From positions 186,001 through 250,000 of the forward strand of contig NZ_JAOCQF010000003.1 in the NCBI RefSeq assembly GCF_025380365.1: a stretch of 64,000 nt of DNA, written 5' to 3'. A program made the translations under genes and the position numbers. This document shows positions 54,687 to 63,036 of the stretch, one piece after another. The notes below the pieces were generated by a model. That model was not told where the DNA came from. It saw only the letters and a list, made by a program, of their open reading frames with translations, and did no database searches. The stretch comes from Albidovulum sediminis. Its GTDB lineage: Bacteria; Pseudomonadota; Alphaproteobacteria; Rhodobacterales; Rhodobacteraceae. Each line of letters starts with the position of its first letter. Within the stretch, counting starts at the first letter, position 1.

Positions 54687-55477
54687 TCCGTCACTCCGGC
54701 ATAAGGGGCCCGGCGCCGTTCCGGTGTCATTTCGGTGAAGTCGCGGATTAACTGCGGCGTGCCGGCGTTCCGCTCCCACAGCGCACCGCGGTCGGCGTAC
54801 TGCAGACGTCCCTGCCAGATGTCCGCCCATTCCCACCCGGTTTCGGCGCGCGTTCCGTCGTGCCCGATCAACGTGTAACGGTTGGAGATGATCGCCCGGT
54901 TGCGCGCCCCAAGCGCAAAGCTCAGTTCGATCAGCCCCCCATCCGGCAGGTCACGCGCAAGGACCGCGTCATAGGATTCGCCGCGCAACAGGCGCCAGCC
55001 GCGTGTCTGCATCAGCGCCACTTGGGTCGACCCCATGTGGAACCCGTCGGTCGAATGCGGGAAGGCATCGGCAGGCGCTGGCCGCAGCTCATCCGGCGGC
55101 AGGGTATCGGCCGGTCCGGACCCGTTTCGCCAGACGACTCCGGGTGCGGGAAAGGCGCCGCCGCCGCCCCAGGTGCTGTCCTGCGGGAAGAAGGCTATCG
55201 CGGTCAGCCAGGGCACGCGCGACACCGCCGTCCACCAGCGCGTTCCGCCCTTTCCCGCGAAGATGACAAGATGCCGCCCGTCCGGCGACAGGTCAGACCG
55301 GTGTTCGAAGATGCGGCCATGAAACCACTGGCCGGTCTGGAAGCTGTTGCTGTCGCGATCCCAGCCGATCGTCGCCACCCACCGGCTTGGCCCGCGCCGC
55401 AGGATCAGCGCGCCGGCGCAGTCGCGGGCGGTCAGGACGTGAAGGCGGGGCGGGGTCATCTGCGCATCGCCGCTCAT
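54683..55477 (-). CDS. Unrecognised protein with beta-propeller-like segment
   Basis: A 264-residue soluble-looking protein. DLSPDGRHLVIFAGKGG resembles a WD40/PD40 blade and is followed by many Trp/Gly-rich strands (WWTAVSRVPWLTAIAFFP, WEWADIWQGRLQYADRGAL). No signal peptide and no catalytic motif. It overlaps rsmE upstream and the membrane gene downstream, each by 4 bases. The alternative start is seven codons later. Probably a conserved Rhodobacterales gene of unknown function. Confidence 0.75.
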   Translation of the reverse strand: MSGDAQMTPPRLHVLTARDCAGALILRRGPSRWVATIGWDRDSNSFQTGQWFHGRIFEHRSDLSPDGRHLVIFAGKGGTRWWTAVSRVPWLTAIAFFPQDSTWGGGGAFPAPGVVWRNGSGPADTLPPDELRPAPADAFPHSTDGFHMGSTQVALMQTRGWRLLRGESYDAVLARDLPDGGLIELSFALGARNRAIISNRYTLIGHDGTRAETGWEWADIWQGRLQYADRGALWERNAGTPQLIRDFTEMTPERRRAPYAGVTE

Positions 55478-56214
55478 GTCACGCGCCAGTCGCCCAGTGC
55501 CGCCTGCCAGAGGGTCAGCGCGGCCACGGCGGCGGTTTCCGCCCTGAGAATACGCGGACCGAGCGACACCGGCTGCACGAACGGCAGCGCACGCAGGCGG
55601 TCACGCTCGATGGGCGAAAAGCCCCCCTCCGGGCCGATCAGCACAGCCCAGGGGCCGGGCTCCTCCGACAGAAGAACCCCGAGGGCGGACGCACGGCCGG
55701 CCTGATCCTCATCGGCCCAGAGGATGCGCCGGGCGGGGTTCCAGTCCGCCAGGACCTTCGACAGCGGCACCATCTCCTCCACCTCGGGCAGGTGCAGCGC
55801 GCCGCACTGTTCCGCGGCCTCGCGCACATGGGACAGGGCTTTGTCGCGCCGCAGACGTTCCGCGTTGGTGCGGTCGGTCGCGATGGGCACGACCCGCGCC
55901 ACGCCCATCTCCACCGCCTTCTCGACGATGAAGTCGGTCCGCGCCTTCTTCACCGGGGCAAACAGAAGCCAGAGGTCCGATCCCGCGGACTGTTCTGCAG
56001 TCTGCGCGATGCACGACAGAAGCCCCTTGCGCTTCCCCGCTTCGGTGACTTCTGCCAGCCATTCCCCGTCGCGTCCGTTGAAGACCAGGATGCGGCTGCC
56101 CGGCCCTTCGCGCATCACCCCGAACAGGTAATGCGCCTGCGGTTCGGTCAAGGGAACCGATTGCCCCGCCCCAAGCGGATGGTCTACACAAAGTCTGATC
56201 TTCGCTGACGACAT
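55474..56214 (-). CDS. rsmE: 16S rRNA m3U1498 methyltransferase
   Basis: A 246-residue SPOUT-class (deep trefoil knot) methyltransferase that methylates N3 of U1498 in 16S rRNA. The knot is marked by VLIGPEGGFSPIE and LGPRILRAETAAVAAL; WLLFAPVKKARTDFIVEKAVEMG is also conserved. ATG 56214 is only 12 bases from the divergent ubiA start. Followed by two unknown genes in an overlapping unit. Confidence 0.94.
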   Translation of the reverse strand: MSSAKIRLCVDHPLGAGQSVPLTEPQAHYLFGVMREGPGSRILVFNGRDGEWLAEVTEAGKRKGLLSCIAQTAEQSAGSDLWLLFAPVKKARTDFIVEKAVEMGVARVVPIATDRTNAERLRRDKALSHVREAAEQCGALHLPEVEEMVPLSKVLADWNPARRILWADEDQAGRASALGVLLSEEPGPWAVLIGPEGGFSPIERDRLRALPFVQPVSLGPRILRAETAAVAALTLWQAALGDWRVT

Positions 56215-56226
56215 GAGGCCGAACTT

Positions 56227-57195
56227 ATGACCCCCTCCGCGCAAAAGCCAGAGCCCGAGGGACAGGTCGCGGACGCCGTTCGGAACAACTGGGTGGACCG
56301 CCTCGCGCCCGAGTTCGCCCGTCCCTATCTGCGCCTCAGCCGCGCCGACCGGCCGATCGGCACCTGGCTTTTGCTGCTGCCGTGCTGGTGGGGGCTTGCG
56401 CTGGCCGCGGCGGTGGACGGCTGGCGGCCGGGCGACCTGTGGATCGCCGCGGGTTGCGCGCTAGGCGCCTGGCTGATGCGGGGGGCGGGCTGCACCTGGA
56501 ACGACATCACGGACAGGGAGTTCGATGCCGCCGTGGCGCGTACCCGGTCACGTCCGATCCCTTCGGGGCAAGTCACGGTCAGGGGTGCGCTGATCTGGAT
56601 GGTGGCGCAGATGGCGCTGGCGGGGCTGATCCTTCTGACCTTCGCGCCGGTCGCTATCCTGCTTGGCGTCTCCTCGCTCGGGATCGTCGCCGTCTATCCC
56701 TTCGCCAAACGCTTCACCTGGTGGCCGCAGGCGGTTCTCGGCCTTGCCTTCAACTGGGGCATCGTGGTGGCGTGGTCGGCGCACACAGGCGGCTGGCCGG
56801 GTTTGCCCGCCTGGCTTCTCTACGCGGCCGGCATCGCCTGGACGCTGTTCTACGACACGATCTACGCCCATCAGGACAAGGAAGACGACGTCCTGATCGG
56901 CGTCAGGTCCACCGCCCGCCTGTTCGGCGTCCGGACCGGCCGTTGGCTTGCCAGGTTCCTGGTCGCCGCGGTCTGCCTGATGGGGCTGGCGGTCCTGCTC
57001 GCCCTCGCGCCCGAGGCATCGGCGCTGAAGCTGGTCGTGGCACTGGCCGCCGCATGGGCGCTGGGCTGGCATCTCTACTGGCAGATCACGCGGCTTGACA
57101 TCGACGACGCCGACACCTGCCTCATGCTGTTCCGCAAGAACCGAGACGCCGGACTTCTGGTTGCGCTGTTTCTTGCCACCGCCGGGTTCCTTTGA
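56227..57195 (+). CDS. ubiA: 4-hydroxybenzoate polyprenyltransferase
   Basis: A 322-residue membrane prenyltransferase that attaches the polyprenyl chain to 4-hydroxybenzoate in ubiquinone synthesis. The aspartate motifs are NDITDREFD (near 97-105) and the second DTIYAHQDKEDD. About eight helices. Its chain substrate is made by the synthase at 28.9 kb. It is divergent from rsmE with 12 bases between starts. Confidence 0.95.
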   Translation: MTPSAQKPEPEGQVADAVRNNWVDRLAPEFARPYLRLSRADRPIGTWLLLLPCWWGLALAAAVDGWRPGDLWIAAGCALGAWLMRGAGCTWNDITDREFDAAVARTRSRPIPSGQVTVRGALIWMVAQMALAGLILLTFAPVAILLGVSSLGIVAVYPFAKRFTWWPQAVLGLAFNWGIVVAWSAHTGGWPGLPAWLLYAAGIAWTLFYDTIYAHQDKEDDVLIGVRSTARLFGVRTGRWLARFLVAAVCLMGLAVLLALAPEASALKLVVALAAAWALGWHLYWQITRLDIDDADTCLMLFRKNRDAGLLVALFLATAGFL

Positions 57196-57260
57196 TTGAT
57201 CCCGCATCCTGCGGACCTTAAGAGAAGGCGTTCCGTTATCCCAGCGAGGATCCCTGCCGG

Positions 57261-59183
57261 ATGACCCTGCCTGCCAAAGCGATTGGCGCTGCCGCATTTG
57301 CCGTTGCGGCCGGCCTGTCGATTCTCGCAGCAGTTTGGGCGGCCTCCGCAATCGAGGGCAAGTCGCTGCGCGGCGTGCGCGCAGCACTCGAGGAAGGTGG
57401 CTATACCTGGGCCGAGGTCGCGGTGGATGGCCTTCAGGTCACGCTGACCGGCACCGCCCCCACCGAGTCATTGCGGTTCCGGGCACTGACCGCGGCAGGT
57501 GCGGTCGTCGACGCGCGCCGCATCATCGACGCCATGGATGTCGTCGATCCCTCAGCACTTGGCGTGCCGGAGTTCACGCTGGAGATCCTGCGCAACGGCG
57601 ACGGGATTTCCCTGATCGGTCTGGTGCCCTCCGAGGGCGCGCACGCGGCAATCGTCGAACGGCTGGGCGATCTGGCGGGCGACGGCCAGGTGACCGACAT
57701 GCTTGAAACCTCCGAACACGCGGAACCCGAAGGCTGGGGCGCGGCCGTCGATTTCGGCTTGCGCGCGATGGAAGCACTGCCCCGTTCAAAGATCTCCGTC
57801 ACGGCCAGCCGCGTTGCGGTCATGGCGATTTCGGACAGTGCAGCCGAAAAGGCGCGCATCGAATCCGACCTGCGGCGGCGCACACCGCAGGGCGTGACGC
57901 TCAGCCTCGACATTTCGGCGCCGCGCCCGGTGATCGCGCCCTTCACCCTTCGTTTCGTGATGGACAAGGCCGGCGCGCGCTTCGACGCTTGTTCCGCCAA
58001 CAACGAAAAAGCGCGCGACCGGATCGTTGCCGCGGCGACGAAGGCGGGCATGGCCGGAAAGGTGAACTGCACAATCGGCCTTGGTGTCCCGAGTCCCGAC
58101 TGGGCCGAGGCAGTCGCCATGGGCATCGCCGCGACCGCCCAACTTGGGGATGCAGTGATCACCTATTCGGATGCGGATGTGTCGCTGGTTGCCGCTTCGG
58201 GCGTCGCGCCGGACCTTTTTGACAGGGTCGTGGGTGAGCTTGAGTCGAACCTGCCCGAGGTCTTCTCGCTGCACGCCGTCCTGACCCCTGCAGAAGCCAG
58301 CGAAACCCGGGATGGGGGCATCCCCGAGTTCGTCGCGATCCTGAGGGAAGACGGAAAGGTGGAGTTGCGCGGGCGCGTGCCCGACCCGCTGGTGCGCGAG
58401 GCGGTCGAAAGCTTCGCCCGGTCCCGCTTCGGCTCCACCGCCGTCTATGCGGCGACGCGACTGGACGCCGGGCTTCCTAAGGGCTGGTCGATCCGCGCGC
58501 TGGCCGCGGTCGATGCGCTTGCCCATCTTGACAGCGGGCAGGTCACCGTGCGGGCCGACCGCGTCAAGATCAGCGGAACCACCAGTCAGCCGGATGGCCG
58601 CGACGAAGTCGCGCGCATCCTCTCCGACAAGCTTGGCGAGGCACAGGGCATCGAGATCGCGATCTCCTACGTGCCGGTAGAGGTGCCCGAGGTTGATCTG
58701 CCCTCGCCCGAGGAATGTGTCGAGGGGATCAACGCGGCCCTCACCAGGCAGAAGATCGAGTTCGAGCCGGGGTCCGCGCGGATCGCCCCTTCGGCAAGCG
58801 GGACGCTGGACACCATCGCGGACCTTCTGAAGGATTGCGCCGATGCGCCGATCGAGGTTGCGGGCCACACCGACAGCCAGGGCAGCGAGGAGATGAACCT
58901 GAACCTGTCCAGGTCGCGGGCGCAGTCGGTCGTCCAGGCGCTGATGGGGCGGCGCGTGCTGACCGGCAACCTGTCGGCTGTGGGTTACGGGGAAACCTTG
59001 CCCATTGCCCCCAACGACACCGAGGACGGGCGGGAACAGAACCGGCGGATAGAATTCAGGCTGCTTCGCATCGCCGAGGACGGCACCACCGTGCCGATGG
59101 CGCTGATACCCGGACCCGACACGCCGCGGCCGAAGGCGCGCCCCGGCGGGTCGGACTCGGCGGAACCGGCGGCCAGCGAATAA
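57261..59183 (+). CDS. OmpA-domain protein with BON-like repeats
   Basis: A 640-residue exported protein. An amino-terminal membrane/signal helix (about 8-30) is followed by four or five alpha/beta repeats of the BON (OsmY-like) kind, and a carboxy-terminal OmpA-like peptidoglycan-binding domain (about 505-615) with VAGHTDSQGSEEMNLNLSRS and GREQNRRIEF. A Pro/Ser tail ends the chain. It should bind meso-diaminopimelate of the cell wall from the membrane side. Followed by a small membrane gene on the same strand. Confidence 0.85.
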   Translation: MTLPAKAIGAAAFAVAAGLSILAAVWAASAIEGKSLRGVRAALEEGGYTWAEVAVDGLQVTLTGTAPTESLRFRALTAAGAVVDARRIIDAMDVVDPSALGVPEFTLEILRNGDGISLIGLVPSEGAHAAIVERLGDLAGDGQVTDMLETSEHAEPEGWGAAVDFGLRAMEALPRSKISVTASRVAVMAISDSAAEKARIESDLRRRTPQGVTLSLDISAPRPVIAPFTLRFVMDKAGARFDACSANNEKARDRIVAAATKAGMAGKVNCTIGLGVPSPDWAEAVAMGIAATAQLGDAVITYSDADVSLVAASGVAPDLFDRVVGELESNLPEVFSLHAVLTPAEASETRDGGIPEFVAILREDGKVELRGRVPDPLVREAVESFARSRFGSTAVYAATRLDAGLPKGWSIRALAAVDALAHLDSGQVTVRADRVKISGTTSQPDGRDEVARILSDKLGEAQGIEIAISYVPVEVPEVDLPSPEECVEGINAALTRQKIEFEPGSARIAPSASGTLDTIADLLKDCADAPIEVAGHTDSQGSEEMNLNLSRSRAQSVVQALMGRRVLTGNLSAVGYGETLPIAPNDTEDGREQNRRIEFRLLRIAEDGTTVPMALIPGPDTPRPKARPGGSDSAEPAASE

Positions 59184-59217
59184 CCGGCAGCGAATAACGG
59201 GCGGGGAGGCTCGACGC

Positions 59218-59547
59218 GTGAACAGGACAGACTTCATCATTGCCACCGCGATCGTGCTTTTCCTGGCCTTCCTCGCGGGCTGGTTCGCATCCTGGCTGTT
59301 CCATCGCCTGACCCGTGTCACACAGGCGGGCATGGGCGATCTGGAACAGATGGCGCACGAACTGCACGAGGCCGAGGAGTCGCGCGACCGCGCCCTGACC
59401 TATCTTGAGGAGCGCGAACTGGAGATGACGCGCAAGCTGGCCCAGTGCGAAGCGGAACTGCGTGCCGCGATGGAGGGCTTGCGCATCTCGCGCGCAGAGG
59501 CGGACGAATTGCGCGCCTATATCGAGCGGGCGAACACCGGCGACTGA
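59218..59547 (+). CDS. Small membrane-anchored coiled-coil protein
   Basis: A 109-residue protein: transmembrane helix (about 6-28), then a long charged helix with heptad character (HELHEAEESRDRALTYLEER). The start is GTG 59218 with GGGGAGG 8 bases before; no ATG fits. It lies 34 bases after the OmpA-domain gene, likely the same transcript. Function unknown; topology suggests a cytoplasmic or periplasmic coiled-coil scaffold. Confidence 0.8.
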   Translation: MNRTDFIIATAIVLFLAFLAGWFASWLFHRLTRVTQAGMGDLEQMAHELHEAEESRDRALTYLEERELEMTRKLAQCEAELRAAMEGLRISRAEADELRAYIERANTGD

Positions 59548-59555
59548 GGGCGACG

Positions 59556-59993
59556 CTACCAGCGCCGCAAGGCGGTTTCGTCGTCGTCGCGCGCCGCCAC
59601 CCATTCCGCGCCATCGGGGCCGAATTCCTTCTTCCAGAAGGGCGCGCGGCTTTTCAAGTAGTCCATCAGGAACTCGGCCGCCTCGAAGGCGGCCTGGCGA
59701 TGTCGCGATGCCGTCGCGACCATCATGATCGGCTCGCCGGGCAGAAGCGTGCCGAAGCGGTGGATGATCAGCACATCCGACAGCGGCCAGCGTGCGCCCG
59801 CATCGTCGGCGATCTTCGCAAGCGCCCGTTCCGTCATGCCGGGGTAGTGCTCAATCTCCATCCGCGACAGGCCGCCGGTTCCGCGCACGAGGCCCAGAAA
59901 GGTCACGACCGCGCCCGTCTCGCCGTCACCCTGCGCGAAGCGCGCAGATTCCGCGCCATAGTCGAAAGGGTCGGACTGAACCCGGACGTCCAT
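59556..59993 (-). CDS. moaE: Molybdopterin synthase catalytic subunit
   Basis: A 145-residue large subunit of molybdopterin synthase, which inserts the dithiolene sulfurs into precursor Z. Conserved are GAVVTFLGLVRG, MEIEHYPGMTERAL, IHRFGTLLPGEPIMMVATAS and the catalytic lysine region SRAPFWKKE. It follows moaD with a one-base gap and acts with it. Confidence 0.95.
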   Translation of the reverse strand: MDVRVQSDPFDYGAESARFAQGDGETGAVVTFLGLVRGTGGLSRMEIEHYPGMTERALAKIADDAGARWPLSDVLIIHRFGTLLPGEPIMMVATASRHRQAAFEAAEFLMDYLKSRAPFWKKEFGPDGAEWVAARDDDETALRRW

Positions 59994-59994
59994 C

Positions 59995-60243
59995 CTAGCC
60001 CCCGGTCATGGGTGGGAAGAAAGCCACCTCTCTCACGCCCGCGAGCGGGGCGGAGAAATCCGAAAGCTCCTGATCCAGCGCCACGCGCAGCGCGCGGGTG
60101 TCGGCAAAGGCCGCGGCATAACGCTCCTCCCGCGCCTTCAGTTCGGCGACAAGATCCGCGACGGTCGCGGCCCTGGTCTCGATCCGCTCCCTCGGGAGGC
60201 CGATACGCTCGCGCACCCAGGCGAAATAGAGGACGTCGATCAT
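59995..60243 (-). CDS. moaD: Molybdopterin synthase sulfur carrier subunit
   Basis: An 82-residue ubiquitin-fold protein ending in the required GG that is thiocarboxylated. Blocks IDVLYFAWVRERIG and FFPPMTGG are typical. It overlaps the pgsA stop (ATGA) and is followed at once by moaE, so pgsA-moaD-moaE is one unit. Confidence 0.93.
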   Translation of the reverse strand: MIDVLYFAWVRERIGLPRERIETRAATVADLVAELKAREERYAAAFADTRALRVALDQELSDFSAPLAGVREVAFFPPMTGG

Positions 60244-60908
60244 TTCTTGTCGTCTTTCAGGAACGGCAGCGCCTTCTGGAAATACTCCCATCCGGTCATG
60301 AAGGTCAGGACGGCGGCGACCCAGATCACCGCAAGCCCCATGGTCGTGGCCAGCGACGAACAGCCCCGGGTGCCGCAACTGCGGATCGGATCGGCCATTC
60401 CCTGGCTGACCAGTTCGGCATAGCGTTCTGGCGTAAGGCCGCGGCGGGCGATCCCTTCCAGATGCTCAAGCCCGGTGCCCAGGAACAGGATCGCGATCGC
60501 GATCATCTGCGCCGTGGTCTTCCACTTGGCCAGCTTCGTGACCTTGAGCAGGCCCGCCTTGGCGCCCAGGAACTCCCTCAGCCCGGACACGAACACCTCG
60601 CGGAACAGGATCACCGTGGCGGGCAGGATCAGCCAGGGGTTCATGCCGGAATAGCCGGTGATGACCATGATCGCGATCACCACCATCGCCTTGTCGGCGA
60701 TCGGGTCCAGCATCGCGCCGAACTTCGATTCCTGCTTCCACAGCCGCGCAAGGTAGCCGTCGAAATAGTCGGTGACGGCCGCCAGCACGAACAGGGTCAG
60801 CGCGAACCAGTCGGCCCATGGGCGATGGAAATAGAGGAACATCACCGCCACGCCCGGCGCGGCGAAAAGACGAAGAACGGTCAGGATGTTCGGGATCGTC
60901 CAGCTCAT
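60240..60908 (-). CDS. pgsA: CDP-diacylglycerol-glycerol-3-phosphate 3-phosphatidyltransferase
   Basis: A 222-residue membrane enzyme that makes phosphatidylglycerol-phosphate. The CDP-alcohol phosphotransferase signature is complete: D47, D50-G51, A54-R55, G64, D68, D72 (in DYFDGYLAR and FGAMLDPIADK). Six helices are expected. An unusual Cys-rich loop (RSCGTRGCSS) lies near residues 176-185 before the last helix. ATG 60908 is the start; a TTG lies three codons upstream. Confidence 0.94.
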   Translation of the reverse strand: MSWTIPNILTVLRLFAAPGVAVMFLYFHRPWADWFALTLFVLAAVTDYFDGYLARLWKQESKFGAMLDPIADKAMVVIAIMVITGYSGMNPWLILPATVILFREVFVSGLREFLGAKAGLLKVTKLAKWKTTAQMIAIAILFLGTGLEHLEGIARRGLTPERYAELVSQGMADPIRSCGTRGCSSLATTMGLAVIWVAAVLTFMTGWEYFQKALPFLKDDKK

Positions 60909-60992
60909 GCCCGGCAACCTAGCCGGACCGGGCCGCAGTTGGAAGGGGGCAGGACCGGGGCGTTGCGCGAATGTGCGCGCGGCCGTCCCCGG

Positions 60993-61562
60993 TCAAAACG
61001 TGGGCGGCGTGCAGGCCGAGACCATCACGCAGTCGTCCGGCCCCGGATTGTGGAAGCGGTGGGGCGTCCGGCTGTTGAACAGGTAGCCGTCGCCGGCCTC
61101 CAGCAACTGCGTCTCGGTCCCGACGGTCACGTTGATGCGGCCGGAAAGGACGATGCCCGCCTCCTCCGCGTCATGGCTGTAAAGCTCCGGGCCGGTGTCG
61201 GCGCCCGCAGCATAGGTCTCATACAGCATCTGGATCGCGCTGGCGCCGGGCCGCCCGATCTGGCGGAAGGTGACACCCGCCTCAGCCTCGCCCCGCTTTG
61301 CCGAAGGCGTGATTTCCCTGAGTTCGTGCTTGCGGAAGTACCATTTCGGGCCGCCTTCTTCCGGTGTCGAGAAGAACGCGCTGAGCGTGATGTCGAGCCC
61401 GACGAGTATCTTCTTCAGCGTGGCGATCGACGGGCTGGTGCGATTCTGCTCGATCAGCGAGATCATGCCGCTGGTGACGCCGGTTACCGCAGCCAGCTGG
61501 CGCTGCGACATGCGGCGGCGTTCCCGCTCTTCCTTCAGCCTTGCCCCGGTGTCGAACTCCAT
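60993..61562 (-). CDS. XRE-cupin transcriptional regulator (PuuR-like)
   Basis: A 189-residue regulator: a Cro/CI helix-turn-helix (about 8-62, with MSQRQLAAVTGVTSGMISLIEQ and NRTSPSIATLKKIL), then a carboxy-terminal cupin (about 105-185) with GPELYSHDAEEAGIVLSGRI. PuuR-type proteins control putrescine/GABA catabolism. It is divergent from a GABA-type aminotransferase gene, its probable target, across 132 bases that contain two palindromes. ATG 61562 has GGGGA upstream. Confidence 0.9.
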   Translation of the reverse strand: MEFDTGARLKEERERRRMSQRQLAAVTGVTSGMISLIEQNRTSPSIATLKKILVGLDITLSAFFSTPEEGGPKWYFRKHELREITPSAKRGEAEAGVTFRQIGRPGASAIQMLYETYAAGADTGPELYSHDAEEAGIVLSGRINVTVGTETQLLEAGDGYLFNSRTPHRFHNPGPDDCVMVSACTPPTF

Positions 61563-61584
61563 CGCGTTCCCCTGTCCCGACGCC

Positions 61585-61641
61585 TTGCCGATCACCTCCT
61601 CATAATGATAAATTTATTAGGCATCAATTCGCAATATTGAT
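61585..61641 (+). promoter_or_regulatory. Palindromes and promoter-like boxes between the PuuR-like gene and gabT
   Basis: ATAAATTTAT (61608-61617) is a perfect 10-base palindrome. ATCAAT (61623-61628) and ATTGAT (61636-61641) form an inverted repeat 7 bases apart. TTGCCG (61585-61590) and ATAAAT (61608-61613) are spaced 17 bases and could be the aminotransferase promoter. The XRE-cupin protein is the likely binder; this is inferred from position. Confidence 0.5.
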
Positions 61642-61694
61642 CATTTGCTTCCACGCCTGTATGCATGCGCGCAAATTTCGCCAAGGAGGCTGCC

Positions 61695-62972
61695 ATGCTG
61701 AACGCCGAGATCGAAGCCCGCCGCAAGTCCGCCATGTCGCGCGGCGTCGGCGTGATGACCCAGATTTTCGTGGACAAGGCCGAGAACGCCGAGATCTGGG
61801 ACAAGGAGGGCAACCGCTACATCGACTTCGCTGCGGGGATCGCTGTCGTCAACACCGGCCACCGTCACCCCCGGGTGATCGAGGCGGTGAAGGATCAGCT
61901 TGACCACTTCACCCACACCTGCCACCAGGTCGTGCCCTATGAAAACTACGTGCGGCTGGCGGAGCGACTGAACAGCATCGTCCCGATCTCCGGCGAGAAG
62001 AAGTCGATCTTCGTCACGACCGGTGCCGAGGCTGTGGAAAACGCCGTCAAGATCGCGCGCGCCGCGACCGGACGTCAGGCCGTGGTCGCCTTTTCCGGCG
62101 CCTTCCACGGGCGCACCTTTATGGGCATGGCACTGACCGGCAAGGTCGTACCCTACAAGGTCGGCTTCGGCGCGATGCCGAACGACGTCTTCCACGTCCC
62201 CTTCCCGGTGCCGCTGCACGGGGTTTCGGTGCAGCAGTCGCTCGACACGCTCAACTACCTCTTCAAGGCCGATGTCGACCCCAAGCGCGTCGCGGCGATC
62301 ATCCTTGAACCAGTGCAGGGCGAAGGCGGCTTCTACGAGGCGCCGCGCGAGTTCTTAAAGGCGCTGCGGGCGATCTGCGACGAACACGGCATCCTTCTGA
62401 TCGCCGACGAGGTGCAGACCGGCTTCGCGCGCACCGGCAAGATGTTCGCCATGGAACACCACGACGTCGAACCTGACCTGATGACCATGGCCAAGGCCCT
62501 GGCCGGCGGCTTCCCGCTGGCCGCCGTGACCGGCCGCGCCGCGATCATGGACGCGCCCGCGCCGGGTGGACTGGGTGGCACCTATGGCGGCAGCCCGATG
62601 GGGATCGCCGCCGCGCACGCCGTTCTGGATGTGATCGAGGAGGAGAAGCTTTGCGATCGCGCCAATCAGCTTGGCTCGCGTCTCAAGCAGCATCTTGAAT
62701 CGCTGCGCGGCGACATTCCCGAGATTGCGGACATCCGCGGCCCCGGCTTCATGAACGCGGTCGAGTTCAACGACGTTGCGACCGGCAAGCCCTCGGCCGA
62801 ATTCGCCAACAAGGTGCGGACCGAGGCGCTTGCGCGCGGGCTGCTGCTCCTGACCTGCGGCGTCCATGGCAACGTGATCCGCTTCCTGTCGCCTCTGACG
62901 ATCCAGGACGGCGTGTTCACCGAGGCGCTTGGCAAGCTCGAAGACGCGATGCGCGCCGCTCGGGCGGCGTGA
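61695..62972 (+). CDS. gabT: 4-aminobutyrate aminotransferase
   Basis: A 425-residue class III PLP aminotransferase, moving the amino group from GABA to 2-oxoglutarate. The PLP lysine is K267 in MAKALAGGFPLAAVTG and D238 lies in IADEVQTGFARTGK; AFHGRTFMGMALTGK is also conserved. AAGGAGG 5 bases upstream fixes ATG 61695. Its divergent PuuR-like regulator suggests control by polyamine or GABA supply. Close homologs (PuuE) cannot be separated by eye. A strong hairpin follows. Confidence 0.92.
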   Translation: MLNAEIEARRKSAMSRGVGVMTQIFVDKAENAEIWDKEGNRYIDFAAGIAVVNTGHRHPRVIEAVKDQLDHFTHTCHQVVPYENYVRLAERLNSIVPISGEKKSIFVTTGAEAVENAVKIARAATGRQAVVAFSGAFHGRTFMGMALTGKVVPYKVGFGAMPNDVFHVPFPVPLHGVSVQQSLDTLNYLFKADVDPKRVAAIILEPVQGEGGFYEAPREFLKALRAICDEHGILLIADEVQTGFARTGKMFAMEHHDVEPDLMTMAKALAGGFPLAAVTGRAAIMDAPAPGGLGGTYGGSPMGIAAAHAVLDVIEEEKLCDRANQLGSRLKQHLESLRGDIPEIADIRGPGFMNAVEFNDVATGKPSAEFANKVRTEALARGLLLLTCGVHGNVIRFLSPLTIQDGVFTEALGKLEDAMRAARAA

Positions 62973-62993
62973 ACCGGCGCAACTGGCCACGGA

Positions 62994-63017
62994 CGGCCGC
63001 CCCCCGGGGCGGCCGTT
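62994..63017 (+). terminator. Strong hairpin after gabT
   Basis: ACGGCCGCCCC (62994-63004) pairs without a mismatch with GGGGCGGCCGT (63007-63017), 22 bases after the gabT stop, then TTGCATTT. Convergent xth ends at 63037, so it can also serve that gene. The stem is very stable. Confidence 0.75.
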
Positions 63018-63036
63018 TGCATTTCCGCGCGGACTG

